A stretch of DNA of 27,205 bases, from assembly GCA_900545125.1 (NCBI GenBank), contig UQXS01000007.1:1-27205 (forward strand), in the 5' to 3' direction. Each line of letters begins with the position of its first letter. Position 1 is the first letter of the stretch. A model generated the notes under the pieces. It had not been told where the DNA came from, made no database searches, and saw nothing but the letters and a program-made list of their open reading frames with translations. The position numbers were made by a program, and so were the translations under genes. The DNA comes from an uncultured Ruminococcus sp. (lineage in GTDB: Bacteria; Bacillota; Clostridia; Oscillospirales; Ruminococcaceae). This document shows positions 9,501 to 17,597 of the stretch, piece after piece.

Positions 9501-10906
9501 ATGAATACCAGTTCTGGGCTCATCGGTATACGGAGCAGCTTTTCGGAAAGACCAACGTTTTCAAGGCAGGAACTATTTCCGTACTTGCGGATAAGACAGC
9601 TTACGGCTATGTAAAAAAATACTGCGAGGAAAACGGGATCACTCTCAACAATGCGGAAATGAACCGCCTTGCTATCGGCTGTACAGGCATAAAAAGAACT
9701 ACCGGTCAGCATCCGGGCGGAATGGTAGTTGTTCCGTCCGACTATGATGTTTATGATTTCACTCCTGTTCAGCATCCTGCCGATTCAGCCGATTCGGATA
9801 TCATAACAACACATTTTACGTTCAATTCTCTTCATGATACCATACTTAAACTTGACGAACTGGGTCACGTTGTGCCTACTCTGTACAAGCATCTTGAAGA
9901 TCTGACGGGTATAAAGATAAAGGATGTTCCTGCTACCGATCCGAAAGTAATCCGGATGTGTACCAACTGCGATGTACTGGGAGTAACGCCGGAGGAGATT
10001 TACTGCGAAACAGGAAGCCTTGGTATTCCTGAAATGGGAACGGGATTTACTATTCAGATGCTTCTGGATGCAAAACCTACGAAATTCAGTGACTTTCTGC
10101 AAATATCCGGACTTTCCCACGGTACGGACGTATGGCTTGGAAATGCAAAGGATCTTATAAGTCAGGGAATATGCACCATTTCGGACGTTATCGGAACACG
10201 TGACAGTATTATGACTTATCTGCTTTACAAGGGGGTAGAACCTAAAATGGCATTCCAGATCATGGAATGGACACGAAAGGGCAAAGCTACAAAGCAGTTT
10301 ACGCCGGAGATAATTGAAATGCTGAAAAGCCATGATGTTCCGGATTGGTATATCCAGAGCTGTCTGAAAATCAAGTATATGTTCCCGAAGGCTCATGCAG
10401 CGGCATATGTTATTGCGGCTATCAAGCTTGGATGGTTCAAGCTGTACAAGCCTCTGGAATACTACTCTACCTATTTTTCGGTGCGTGGAGAGGATTTTGA
10501 TGCCGAGCTTGCCGTTAAGGGCAAAGAGGCTGTCCGGGCACGTATCGAGGAACTTAAAGCTCTCGGAAACGATCGTACAAAAAAAGAAACCGATCTTTAT
10601 GATATCCTGCTTATCACCAATGAGATGCTCTCAAGAGGGTATGAATTCCTGCCGATCGACCTTTTCAAGTCCCACGCTGTGGATTATCTTGTTGAGGACG
10701 GAAAGCTGAGAATTCCGTTTTCGGCAATGAGCGGCATAGGAGAAACGGCTGCAAAAAGTCTTTATGAAACGGTTCAGAAAGGCGGATTCATTTCCGTTGA
10801 AGAACTTCAGGAAATGAGCAGTGTGTCAAAAACAACAATTGATATGTTGAAAAGTGCAGGTGCATTCGGCGATTTGCCTGAATCCGCACAGCTCTCACTG
10901 TTTTAA
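6581..10906 (+). CDS. polC: DNA polymerase III PolC-type alpha subunit
   Basis: Main replicative DNA polymerase of low-GC Gram-positives, with proofreading built in. The 1441-aa chain is full length. In order: an N-terminal domain (1 to about 230), an OB fold (about 235-330, with VVVGDVFDSE), the first part of a PHP domain (VELHCHTNMSAMDAV near 338), an inserted DnaQ-like exonuclease (FDVETTGL near 426 to HHASDDALML near 570), the rest of PHP, a zinc module (CPKCKH and CPECG near 912-945), and the polymerase core with DKAPDIDLNFS near 962, GQHPGGMVV and the KATKQFTPE/MFPKAHAAAY region. It starts three bases after ispG with only a poor ribosome binding site, suggesting coupling. No terminator follows; the his promoter begins within two bases of the stop codon. 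Confidence 0.97.
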   Translation: MNVNLAEFLKECGADIPESVRCGEIFKITYSDKLDSMTFFAHYDKIVPAEDIFAFEKSAEEAIKIEKLRLQCRYPESVFGMECLGELIKLLKRDISVVNGFLDDSEADLREDRLDIKLVHGGMDILTKFDFCGSFSRLIYNMFGMRITVSLIGEKSVSDEEYDEIMEKCAAELPDHSSQLIPEKSKEEQREDEIRASVPTVSIDIGSMNTEFDAESAEIIKGRAIREKPVSISEAVKILGERTVVVGDVFDSEIKELRNEKTVVTFDITDYSGSLKVKIFGTNKEIEDMKLSGIKNGMTLLVSGKVDYDSFARDIVINPNSIIKVKRIPKMDTYPEKRVELHCHTNMSAMDAVTDPVVLINRAAQWGHQAMAVTDHGCVQAFPDCMYNMPKNFKVIYGMEAYVVNDLDRTMILKKPDSRSVNDELIVFDVETTGLSFSSDRLTEIGAVKLKNLQVVDSFNTKVNPGKHIPEKITELTGISDEDVKDAPSEKEAVEKFMAFCGDNPVLAAHNATFDTNFINEACRRSGITFEYNWIDTLVLCQAMLPHIARHRLNYVAKQLKLGKFDHHHASDDALMLAKIYITLVERLVNEKGIKTLNDLNITALDIDVKKLKSYHHIILVRNQAGLKNLYRLVSTSNLDYFYKKPLIPKSVLTAHREGLIFGSACEAGELFQAMINKAPESELERLAKYYDYLEIQPICNNEFMVREGTAENEEELREYNRHIVRLGEKLGIPVCATCDVHFIDPKDAIFRKIILTSMGFKDAENQAPLYFRTTDEMLAEFEFLGADKAKEVVITNTNMIADMIEEVRPIPKGTFTPTIDGAEEELKQITGDKAREIYGDPLPELVEKRLDRELSSIIKHGFSVLYIIAQKLVWNSVENGYLVGSRGSVGSSFVASMAGISEVNPLPPHYVCPKCKHSEFMMDGKYGSGFDLPQKNCPECGTDMTRDGHDIPFETFLGFDGDKAPDIDLNFSDEYQFWAHRYTEQLFGKTNVFKAGTISVLADKTAYGYVKKYCEENGITLNNAEMNRLAIGCTGIKRTTGQHPGGMVVVPSDYDVYDFTPVQHPADSADSDIITTHFTFNSLHDTILKLDELGHVVPTLYKHLEDLTGIKIKDVPATDPKVIRMCTNCDVLGVTPEEIYCETGSLGIPEMGTGFTIQMLLDAKPTKFSDFLQISGLSHGTDVWLGNAKDLISQGICTISDVIGTRDSIMTYLLYKGVEPKMAFQIMEWTRKGKATKQFTPEIIEMLKSHDVPDWYIQSCLKIKYMFPKAHAAAYVIAAIKLGWFKLYKPLEYYSTYFSVRGEDFDAELAVKGKEAVRARIEELKALGNDRTKKETDLYDILLITNEMLSRGYEFLPIDLFKSHAVDYLVEDGKLRIPFSAMSGIGETAAKSLYETVQKGGFISVEELQEMSSVSKTTIDMLKSAGAFGDLPESAQLSLF

Positions 10907-10907
10907 C

Positions 10908-10936
10908 TTGACTTTTTCTTAGTAGTATGTTATCAT
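10908..10936 (+). promoter_or_regulatory. Sigma-A-type promoter of the histidine operon
   Basis: TTGACT (10908-10913) and TATCAT (10931-10936) are separated by exactly 17 bases. The -10 lies inside a tandem repeat of ATGTTATC (10927-10934 and 10935-10942, with a third copy, ATGTTAGC, at 10943-10950). Transcription would begin near 10943 and leave an 80-base leader before hisZ. Because the -35 starts two bases after the polC stop with no terminator between, read-through from polC probably adds to expression. Confidence 0.75.
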
Positions 10937-10970
10937 GTTATCATGTTAGCACGACAAAGTGAATTATTAT

Positions 10971-11002
10971 CAGACTGCCCCGGAAGTTTCCGAGGAGATC
11001 TG
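10971..11002 (+). promoter_or_regulatory. Imperfect hairpin in the his operon leader
   Basis: CAGACTGCCCCGGAA and the facing TTCCGAGGAGATCTG can form an imperfect 15-position stem (three mismatches and one G-U pair). It ends eight bases before the hisZ ribosome binding site (AAGGAGG, 11010-11016). There is no U-run, no histidine-codon leader peptide and no T-box motif, so neither attenuation nor T-box control is supported. Its function is unknown and it may be chance. Confidence 0.35.
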
Positions 11003-11022
11003 TTGTAACAAGGAGGAATAAT

Positions 11023-12222
11023 ATGCGAAATTATGACCTTATCACTCCGGAGGGCACAAAGGATCTGCTCTTTGGTGAGTGCATAATCAGACGAAATATA
11101 GAACAGACTCTGCTGAAGATCTTTAAGAGCAGAGGCTACAGTGAAATGATAACTCCGGGACTCGAATTTTTTGATGTGTTTAATCTGAATTCATCTTACT
11201 TCCCGCAGGAGAATCTCTATAAACTTACCGACAGTAAGGGACGTCTGCTTGTAATGCGTCCCGATTCGACAATGCCTATCGCAAGAGTTGTTGCCACACG
11301 TCTGCGTGACACAATGCTGCCGCTGCGTCTTTGCTATAATCAGACGGTATACCGCACAGAACCGGCACTTAAAGGCAGAAGCGATGAGATAGTACAGACA
11401 GGTATCGAACTTATCGGCTCGGAGCTGAAAATCGCCGATTTAGAGGTGATCTCCACTGCCGCTGAGGCTCTGCGCTCATTCGGAATGGAATATTCGATAG
11501 AACTGGGACATATCGGTATCTTCAAGGAACTGGTCGGCAGGCTGGATGTCTCCGATCATGTCAAGGAGAAGATACGCCGCAATATTGAAACAAAGAACTT
11601 CCCGGCACTGAACGATCTTCTTGATTCGCTGGGAAACAGTCCTGTTACCGCTGCATTGAAAAAGCTTCCGGCTCTGTTCGGCGGCGAAGAGGTCTTTGAA
11701 AAGGCTGAGGAACTTATGCCGGATGACAATATCAGGAGAATTCTTGAAGAACTCCGTGAGATTTATCACGATTCATGTGAGATATGCGGCAGTAAAGGCA
11801 ATATAACAGTCGATCTCGGACTTGTCAATAAGACCGATTACTATACCGGACTTATTATAAAAGGCTATTTGCAGGGACATGGTGAAGAGGTTATATCCGG
11901 CGGAAGATATGATAAGCTGATATCGGAATTTGGCTACGATGTTCCGGCTGTAGGCTTTGCAATGAATGTAAACGGCGTTGCAAAGGTCATTGAAAAGAAC
12001 GGGATTCTTCCTGCTGTTCCTACTCCGGATATGCTTGTATATGCCGCTGATGGCTGCGAGGTAGCTGCTCTGAAAAAGTCTCAGGAATACAGGGAACAGG
12101 GAATGATCGTTGAGAATGCTCTGTTCGAGGATTTTGAATCTGCACGGGCATACGCAATTGAAAGAAAGATCGCCAGAGTAGTTGTGGTAGACGAAGATCC
12201 ATGCGAGGAGGAAGAAGAATGA
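11023..12222 (+). CDS. hisZ: ATP phosphoribosyltransferase regulatory subunit
   Basis: HisZ is a histidyl-tRNA-synthetase-like protein without charging activity. It assembles with short-form HisG to make the active, histidine-inhibited first enzyme of histidine synthesis. The 399-aa product begins LITPEGTKDLLFGE and carries synthetase-like motifs RPDSTMPIARVVATRL and LCYNQTVYRTE, plus the VISGGRYDKLISEFG segment. Its position directly before a short hisG, and the lack of an obvious anticodon-binding domain, favour HisZ over HisS. The last residues are CEEEEE; the glutamate codons double as the ribosome binding site of hisG, whose ATG overlaps the hisZ stop. Confidence 0.94.
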   Translation: MRNYDLITPEGTKDLLFGECIIRRNIEQTLLKIFKSRGYSEMITPGLEFFDVFNLNSSYFPQENLYKLTDSKGRLLVMRPDSTMPIARVVATRLRDTMLPLRLCYNQTVYRTEPALKGRSDEIVQTGIELIGSELKIADLEVISTAAEALRSFGMEYSIELGHIGIFKELVGRLDVSDHVKEKIRRNIETKNFPALNDLLDSLGNSPVTAALKKLPALFGGEEVFEKAEELMPDDNIRRILEELREIYHDSCEICGSKGNITVDLGLVNKTDYYTGLIIKGYLQGHGEEVISGGRYDKLISEFGYDVPAVGFAMNVNGVAKVIEKNGILPAVPTPDMLVYAADGCEVAALKKSQEYREQGMIVENALFEDFESARAYAIERKIARVVVVDEDPCEEEEE

Positions 12223-12848
12223 GCAAACCGATAAGAATAGCTCTCACAAAGGGCAGACTTGAAAAGGATACCGTAGGACTTCTTGAAAAACTGGGCTATG
12301 ACTGTACGGCAGTCCGTGAAAAAGGCAGAAAGCTTATTCTGCCCGTGCCGGACGGCAATCTGGAAGTCGTTCTGGCAAAAGCCAATGACGTTATCACATA
12401 TGTTGAACACGGCGTGTGTGATATGGGCGTAGTGGGCAAGGATACCATTATGGAAATGGACGGAAAGTTCTACGAGCTGGTTGATCTGGGATTCGGCAGA
12501 TGCAAATTTGCTCTTGCTGCCAAAAAAGGCAGCGATTTCTACAGCGGCTACGGAATAAAGACAATAGCCACAAAATATCCCAATGTTTCACGCCGGTTCT
12601 TTGAAAAGAAAGGAATGGATACGGAGATCATCAAGATCGAGGGCTCTGTGGAACTTGCGCCATTGCTTGAACTTGCAGACGGTATCGTTGATATTGTTGA
12701 AACCGGTACGACACTTAAAGAAAACGGTCTTGAAGTTATCGAGGATGTTGCACCTATTTCCGCAAGGCTTATCGCAAATACCGTAAGTCTGAAAATGAGA
12801 CACGCTGAAATTGAGAATATTATTAATCTGATAGAGGAGAATCTGTAA
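12219..12848 (+). CDS. hisG: ATP phosphoribosyltransferase catalytic subunit, short form
   Basis: Catalyses the first step of histidine synthesis, ATP + PRPP to phosphoribosyl-ATP. At 209 aa it is the short form, lacking the C-terminal ACT-like regulatory domain of long HisG, so it should depend on the adjacent HisZ. Motifs are RIALTKGRLEKDTV at the start, GVVGKDTIMEMDG, and the PRPP-binding DIVETGTTLKENGLE. The chosen ATG at 12219 overlaps the hisZ stop (ATGA) and sits seven bases after AGGAGG (12206-12211); an earlier in-frame start at 12201 would only add hydrophilic residues from the hisZ overlap. Confidence 0.96.
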   Translation: MSKPIRIALTKGRLEKDTVGLLEKLGYDCTAVREKGRKLILPVPDGNLEVVLAKANDVITYVEHGVCDMGVVGKDTIMEMDGKFYELVDLGFGRCKFALAAKKGSDFYSGYGIKTIATKYPNVSRRFFEKKGMDTEIIKIEGSVELAPLLELADGIVDIVETGTTLKENGLEVIEDVAPISARLIANTVSLKMRHAEIENIINLIEENL

Positions 12849-14134
12849 TGAAAAAGATATATGCCGACGGTACTGCCGAAGCAGAATTTCTTGCCGATCT
12901 GAAAAAAAGAAGCGGCGAGACCAATAAAAAAGTTGAGGAAGTCGTAAAAGGAATTATCGAGGACGTCAAGGAAAACGGAGACGAAGCCGTAAAGAATTAT
13001 ACTCTTAAATTCGACGGCAGCCTGCCGGAGTATTATGAAGTTCCGAGAGATGTTATAAATGATGCGCTGACAGAGGCAGATCAGGATTTTGTAGATGCTC
13101 TGCTGAACGCTCAGGCAAATATTGCCGATTTCCACCAGAAGCAGGTGGAGCAGAGTTTTATTGCTCCGAAAGCGAACGGAGTTATTCTCGGACAGAGGAT
13201 AAGAGGTCTTGAAAGGGTAGGACTTTACGTTCCGGGAGGCACAGCCGCATATCCTTCCAGTGTGCTGATGAATGCGATTCCTGCAAAAATCGCAGGAGTA
13301 AAGGAAATTGTAATGGTTACTCCTCCCCTCAAGGACGGAACTCCCAATAAGGATATTCTTGTTGCCGCTGCTATATGCGGTGTGGACAGGGTATTCCTTT
13401 CCGGCGGAGCACAGGCAATAGCAGCTCTGGCTTACGGTACAAAGGAGATCCCGAAGTGCGATAAGATAGTAGGCCCCGGAAATATCTACGTTGCAACAGC
13501 CAAAAAGCTTCTTTATGGCGTTGTTGATATTGATATGATAGCAGGTCCCAGTGAGATTCTTGTTATTGCCGACGAGACGGCAAATCCTGCTTTTGCTGCT
13601 GCCGATCTTATGTCACAGGCAGAGCACGATGTGCTTGCATCCGCCATTATGGTCACCACAAGCGAGGAGATAGCCGACAGGACGCTTGAAGAGATAAGCC
13701 GTCAGAAAGAATATCTTTCAAGAAAGAATATCATTGATAAGTCGCTTGATGACTACGGTGCAATTATAATTGCCGAGAGCAGGGAGCAGGCTGTAAGACT
13801 TGCCAACGAAATAGCTCCGGAGCACCTTGAAGTGCTCATGAAAGATCCTATGGAACTTATCGGTGCGCTTGACAATGCCGGTTCAGTATTCCTTGGCCAC
13901 TGGTCATCCGAGCCTCTGGGCGACTATTATGCAGGGCCAAATCACGTGCTTCCGACCAGCGGAACTGCAAGATTTTTCTCGCCTCTGGGTGTAGCAAGCT
14001 TTACAAAGCGTTCAAGCTATATTTACTATACTCAGGATGCTCTCAGGGAAGCAAAGGAGGATATTATCCTTATTGCCGAAAGAGAAGGTCTTACAGCTCA
14101 TGCAAATGCTATAAAAGTGAGATTTGAAGATTGA
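12848..14134 (+). CDS. hisD: Histidinol dehydrogenase
   Basis: Zinc enzyme that oxidises histidinol to histidine in two NAD-dependent steps, the last two reactions of the pathway. The 428-aa product is full length. Visible are GLYVPGGTAAYPSSVLMNA, FLSGGAQAIAALAYGT, KIVGPGNIYVATAKK, and the signature IDMIAGPSEILVIAD with the zinc-site SQAEHD, then NHVLPTSGTARF near the end. The ATG overlaps the hisG stop by one base (TAATG), indicating translational coupling. Confidence 0.97.
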   Translation: MKKIYADGTAEAEFLADLKKRSGETNKKVEEVVKGIIEDVKENGDEAVKNYTLKFDGSLPEYYEVPRDVINDALTEADQDFVDALLNAQANIADFHQKQVEQSFIAPKANGVILGQRIRGLERVGLYVPGGTAAYPSSVLMNAIPAKIAGVKEIVMVTPPLKDGTPNKDILVAAAICGVDRVFLSGGAQAIAALAYGTKEIPKCDKIVGPGNIYVATAKKLLYGVVDIDMIAGPSEILVIADETANPAFAAADLMSQAEHDVLASAIMVTTSEEIADRTLEEISRQKEYLSRKNIIDKSLDDYGAIIIAESREQAVRLANEIAPEHLEVLMKDPMELIGALDNAGSVFLGHWSSEPLGDYYAGPNHVLPTSGTARFFSPLGVASFTKRSSYIYYTQDALREAKEDIILIAEREGLTAHANAIKVRFED

Positions 14135-14150
14135 TTGAGGAGCGATTACA

Positions 14151-15215
14151 ATGAGTAATAATAACTGGGAAAGCTATGTACGTCGGGTAGAACCGTATGT
14201 TCCCGGTGAACAGCCGGCAGATACGGACGTTATCAAGCTTAATACCAACGAAAATCCGTATCCTCCTGCACCTGCCGTAAGAAAGATCCTCGATGATTTT
14301 AACTGCGGCAGGATGAGACTTTATCCCGATCCGGATTCTTCGGTTCTGGTAAATGCCATTGCTGAATTTTATAATATCAGTCCGTCACGCATTTTTGTGG
14401 GAGTCGGTTCTGACGATGTTATTTCTATGGCTTTTCTTACGTTTTTCGGCTCGGATAAGCCGGTGCTTTTTCCGGATGTCACCTATTCTTTTTATGATGT
14501 ATGGGCTGATGTCTACAGAATACCCTATCAGGTCAAGCCGCTCCGTGAAGATTTTACTATTGATCCGGAAGATTACAAGTGTGAAAACGGCGGAATAATT
14601 TTCCCGAATCCCAACGCTCCTACAGGCGTTCTGGAGAGCGTTGAAATGATAGAGGATATCGTTAAGGCAAATCCCGATTCTGTAGTCATGATTGATGAAG
14701 CGTATATTGATTTCGGCGGCGAGAGCTGTCTGCCACTTATTGAGAAGTATGATAATCTGCTTGTTATTCAGACATTCTCAAAGTCAAGGTCAATGGCAGG
14801 CATGAGGATCGGCTTTGCTATGGGAAATGAAAAGCTGATAAAATATATGAACGATGTTAAGTTCTCTATAAATTCCTATACGATGAATCACCTGACGCAG
14901 CTCTGCGGAGCGGAAGCCATGAAGGACAAGGCATATTTCCGTGAAACGACCGACAGAATCATTGCCACACGTGAGCGTTCAAAGAAGCGTCTTGGAGAAC
15001 TTGGATTCACATTTACGGATTCAAAAAGCAATTTTATTTTTGCATCCCATGAAAAGAAACCGGCATCGGAGATTTTCAATAAGCTTAAAGAGCGGAAGAT
15101 CTTCGTCCGCTACTGGAATAAACCCATTATCGGAAATCATCTGCGTATAAGCATAGGAACAGACGACGAAATGGACAGGCTTTTTGCCGCATTGGAGGAG
15201 ATCATAAATGAATAA
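14151..15215 (+). CDS. hisC: Histidinol-phosphate aminotransferase
   Basis: PLP enzyme that transaminates imidazole-acetol phosphate with glutamate to give histidinol phosphate. It is a class I/II fold aminotransferase of 354 aa, typical for HisC. The N-terminal LNTNENPYPPAP, FPNPNAPTGV (commonly NPNNPTG), VMIDEAYIDFGG, and the PLP-lysine motif TFSKSRSMAGMRIG are present. A good ribosome binding site (TTGAGGAGCG) precedes the ATG. Its end overlaps hisB by eight bases. Confidence 0.96.
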   Translation: MSNNNWESYVRRVEPYVPGEQPADTDVIKLNTNENPYPPAPAVRKILDDFNCGRMRLYPDPDSSVLVNAIAEFYNISPSRIFVGVGSDDVISMAFLTFFGSDKPVLFPDVTYSFYDVWADVYRIPYQVKPLREDFTIDPEDYKCENGGIIFPNPNAPTGVLESVEMIEDIVKANPDSVVMIDEAYIDFGGESCLPLIEKYDNLLVIQTFSKSRSMAGMRIGFAMGNEKLIKYMNDVKFSINSYTMNHLTQLCGAEAMKDKAYFRETTDRIIATRERSKKRLGELGFTFTDSKSNFIFASHEKKPASEIFNKLKERKIFVRYWNKPIIGNHLRISIGTDDEMDRLFAALEEIINE

Positions 15216-15801
15216 AGCTATCAGAACCGGAGAAGTGAGACGGGAAACAAGAGAGACGGATATCTACGTTCTTATAAGTCTTGACGGAAACGGAACAGCT
15301 GATATTGAAACAGGTATCGGATTCTTTGACCATATGCTGACTGCTTTGTCTGTTCACAGCGGCATAAGCATGACTGTAAGAGTCAAGGGCGATCTTAATG
15401 TTGACTGTCATCATACCATTGAGGACACCGGAATAGCTCTGGGACAGGCGCTTGGTCAGGCTCTTGGTGAGAAATCCGGAATTGTCCGCTACGGAACGTC
15501 GCATATTCCAATGGATGAGGCTCTTGCGATGGCGTGTCTTGATCTCAGCAACAGACCGTTTCTTGTGTTCAACTGTCCGTTTACAAATCAGAGCTGCGGT
15601 GATTACGATCTCTGCATGACAGAGGAATTTTTCCGTGCATTTGCCTTTAATTCAGGTATGACGCTGCACATTAACTTAATGTACGGCAGCAACGATCATC
15701 ACAAGGCAGAGGCAGTTTACAAGGCTGTTGCTCATGCTCTTAAAAAGGCTGCTGCATTCAACGAGGATGGTTCGACACTTTCTACGAAAGGAGTTCTTTA
15801 A
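15208..15801 (+). CDS. hisB: Imidazoleglycerol-phosphate dehydratase
   Basis: Mn-dependent dehydration of imidazoleglycerol phosphate to imidazole-acetol phosphate. At 197 aa this is the monofunctional dehydratase; the N-terminal histidinol-phosphatase domain found in enterobacterial HisB is absent. Metal-binding repeats are clear: GIGFFDHMLTALSVHSG, the DCHHTIEDTGIALGQAL motif, and NDHHKAEAVYKAVAHALKKA. The start overlaps the end of hisC, and the stop overlaps hisH (TAATG). AGGAG in the last hisC codons serves as its ribosome binding site. Confidence 0.97.
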   Translation: MNKAIRTGEVRRETRETDIYVLISLDGNGTADIETGIGFFDHMLTALSVHSGISMTVRVKGDLNVDCHHTIEDTGIALGQALGQALGEKSGIVRYGTSHIPMDEALAMACLDLSNRPFLVFNCPFTNQSCGDYDLCMTEEFFRAFAFNSGMTLHINLMYGSNDHHKAEAVYKAVAHALKKAAAFNEDGSTLSTKGVL

Positions 15802-16406
15802 TGATCGCAATTATTGACTACGGTGCAGGAAATATTTTCAGTGTAAAAAATGCTTTGGATTATCTGGGATTGGAAAGCGCTCTTGTTTCCGACAAGGAAT
15901 CAGTACAGAGTGCAGATGCTGTGATTCTTCCTGGTGTCGGAGCATTTCCGGCAGCTATGGAGAAACTTGCCGCAACGGGACTTATCGACACAATAAGGGA
16001 AGAAGCAGCGAAGAAGCCTTTTCTCGGAATCTGTCTTGGAATGCAGCTTATTTTTGAAAAAGGTTATGAGTTCGGAGAGTGCGACGGTCTTGGATTTATC
16101 AGCGGAGATGTCCGCAAAATGGAAGCACCGGAACTTATTATTCCCCACATGGGCTGGAATAAGCTTGAAAAGCAGAACGACTGTCCGCTTCTTGAGGGCG
16201 TAGGAGACGACGAATACGTATATTTCGTTCATTCTTATAAGGCGTACTGCGCCGATAAGGATATTGCCGCATACTGCGAGTACGGCGGAAAAGTTCCTGC
16301 GCTTGTGTATGACGGGAAATTCGTGTACGGAGCGCAGTTTCATCCGGAAAAAAGCGGCAGTACGGGACTTAACATTCTGAAAAATTTCGGAGGACTGATA
16401 AAATGA
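15801..16406 (+). CDS. hisH: Imidazole glycerol phosphate synthase, glutaminase subunit
   Basis: Class I glutamine amidotransferase subunit that supplies ammonia to HisF. The 201-aa protein has IIDYGAGNIFSVKNAL, LPGVGAFPAAMEKL, the nucleophile elbow GICLGMQLIFE, and the His-Glu of the triad in AQFHPEKSG. The start overlaps the hisB stop (TAATG) and the stop overlaps hisA (ATGA). Its partner hisF is in the same operon but is separated from it by hisA and an unknown gene. Confidence 0.97.
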   Translation: MIAIIDYGAGNIFSVKNALDYLGLESALVSDKESVQSADAVILPGVGAFPAAMEKLAATGLIDTIREEAAKKPFLGICLGMQLIFEKGYEFGECDGLGFISGDVRKMEAPELIIPHMGWNKLEKQNDCPLLEGVGDDEYVYFVHSYKAYCADKDIAAYCEYGGKVPALVYDGKFVYGAQFHPEKSGSTGLNILKNFGGLIK

Positions 16407-17131
16407 TTATACTTCCTGCAATTGATATCAAGGACGGCAACTGCGTCAGATTGTTCAAGGGAGATTTTTCAACCGTTGAAAAAGTAGCTTCCGACTATCT
16501 TGAAACGGCAAAGAGCTTTGAGGATGCCGGAGCAGAATGGATTCACATGGTAGATCTGGACGGCGCAAAAGAGGGCAGACCGGTCAATACCAAAATCTAC
16601 ACTGACGTTGCAGAAAAAACAAATCTTAAAGTCGAGCTTGGCGGCGGTATAAGAAGTCTTGAAACCATACGGGAATATCTTGATATGGGTATTACGAGAG
16701 TCATTCTGGGTTCGGTTGCCTTGAAGAACCCAAAGCTTGTGAGCGATGCTGTAGAGAAGTTCGGCAGTGAGAAAATAGTCGTAGGGATTGACGCAGTGAA
16801 CGGAATGGTCGCTACAGAGGGCTGGCTTGAAAGTTCTGACGTAAACTATATTGATCTTGCGGAAAAGATGATCTCTGTGGGGGTAAACTATTTTATTTTT
16901 ACGGATATCTCCAAGGACGGCACTCTTTCCGGTGTGAATAAGGAGCAGCTTAAAGCTCTTGCGGATGCAACGAAAGATCGGGCAAATATCGTGGCAAGCG
17001 GCGGAGTTCATACAATGGATGATATTATTGCCTGCAAGGAAATGAACCTCTACGGCACTATCTGCGGAAAGTCGATTTATAAGGGTACGCTGAATCTTAA
17101 AGAAGCTATTGAATATGCAAATGTGGAATGA
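16403..17131 (+). CDS. hisA: ProFAR isomerase (phosphoribosylformimino-AICAR-P isomerase)
   Basis: TIM-barrel isomerase that converts ProFAR to PRFAR. The 242-aa product has the N-terminal catalytic aspartate in LPAIDIKDGNCVRLFKGDF, then GGGIRSLETI, the second catalytic aspartate in VGIDAVNGMVATEGW, and the phosphate loop ASGGVHTMDD. It follows hisH with an ATGA overlap. Its 3' end overlaps the start of an unrelated small gene, which separates it from hisF; the two are usually neighbours. Confidence 0.96.
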   Translation: MIILPAIDIKDGNCVRLFKGDFSTVEKVASDYLETAKSFEDAGAEWIHMVDLDGAKEGRPVNTKIYTDVAEKTNLKVELGGGIRSLETIREYLDMGITRVILGSVALKNPKLVSDAVEKFGSEKIVVGIDAVNGMVATEGWLESSDVNYIDLAEKMISVGVNYFIFTDISKDGTLSGVNKEQLKALADATKDRANIVASGGVHTMDDIIACKEMNLYGTICGKSIYKGTLNLKEAIEYANVE

Positions 17132-17597
17132 AATTAATACCGAGGATGATATTGATTTTTTTATGCAGCAGACAGGATGTATGCACGATGCAGTAATAAT
17201 ATCTTTGGAATTTCTTTCCGGCTGCAATGTAACTGAGGATAGAACTACATTGTTTTCATTTGATGGTGGAAGTGCTGTCAGGCTTATTATCGGAAGCTGC
17301 TGGTTCGGAAAAATTGAAATGATATTCAGCGGTGTAAAGTATTTTTGTTCAGGCAAAAGTGCTGATATGTGGGAATGCTCCCTTCATTTTAGAAGAGATT
17401 TATTGGGCAGAACTCGTGATGACCGTTTAATTGTATGGACAGACGGTATATTTAATCCTGAAATATATGGAACAAAAATTGAACTTGGGGCTATAGATCT
17501 TAGACAACCGGCAGATACCTGTATTATAGCTTATGAATTAAAATGGAGATTTATAAAAGATATTGAGGAGGCTGGAAAATGCTTGCAAAAAGAATAA
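17115..17597 (+). CDS. Unknown protein embedded in the his operon
   Basis: Hypothetical protein of about 160 aa lying between hisA and hisF and overlapping both. I do not recognise a named family. The N-terminal FFMQQTGCMHDAVIISLEFLSG has the look of small Firmicutes proteins with an FHD[SA] motif near the start, a recollection and not a search result. There is no signal peptide or membrane segment; the middle is beta-rich (SGVKYFCSG, CSLHFRRDLLG). Codons such as TTA, AAA and ATA are commoner than in the his genes, so it may have been acquired. ATGs at 17115 and 17121 are both possible; 17115 has AAAGAAG nine bases upstream. Its 3' end carries the hisF ribosome binding site. Confidence 0.75.
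   Translation: MQMWNEINTEDDIDFFMQQTGCMHDAVIISLEFLSGCNVTEDRTTLFSFDGGSAVRLIIGSCWFGKIEMIFSGVKYFCSGKSADMWECSLHFRRDLLGRTRDDRLIVWTDGIFNPEIYGTKIELGAIDLRQPADTCIIAYELKWRFIKDIEEAGKCLQKE

Noticed and set aside
10895..10930. Terminator between polC and the his operon
   Set aside because: No inverted repeat precedes the T-rich stretch; the T's belong to the promoter spacer.
10943..11022. T-box riboswitch or histidine attenuator in the his leader
   Set aside because: The leader is only about 80 bases, lacks the T-box sequence and a run of His codons, and has no terminator. Only an imperfect hairpin is present.
11023..12222. hisZ as a true histidyl-tRNA synthetase (hisS)
   Set aside because: It heads a his operon, directly precedes a short-form hisG that needs HisZ, and no clear anticodon-binding domain is visible at its C-terminus.
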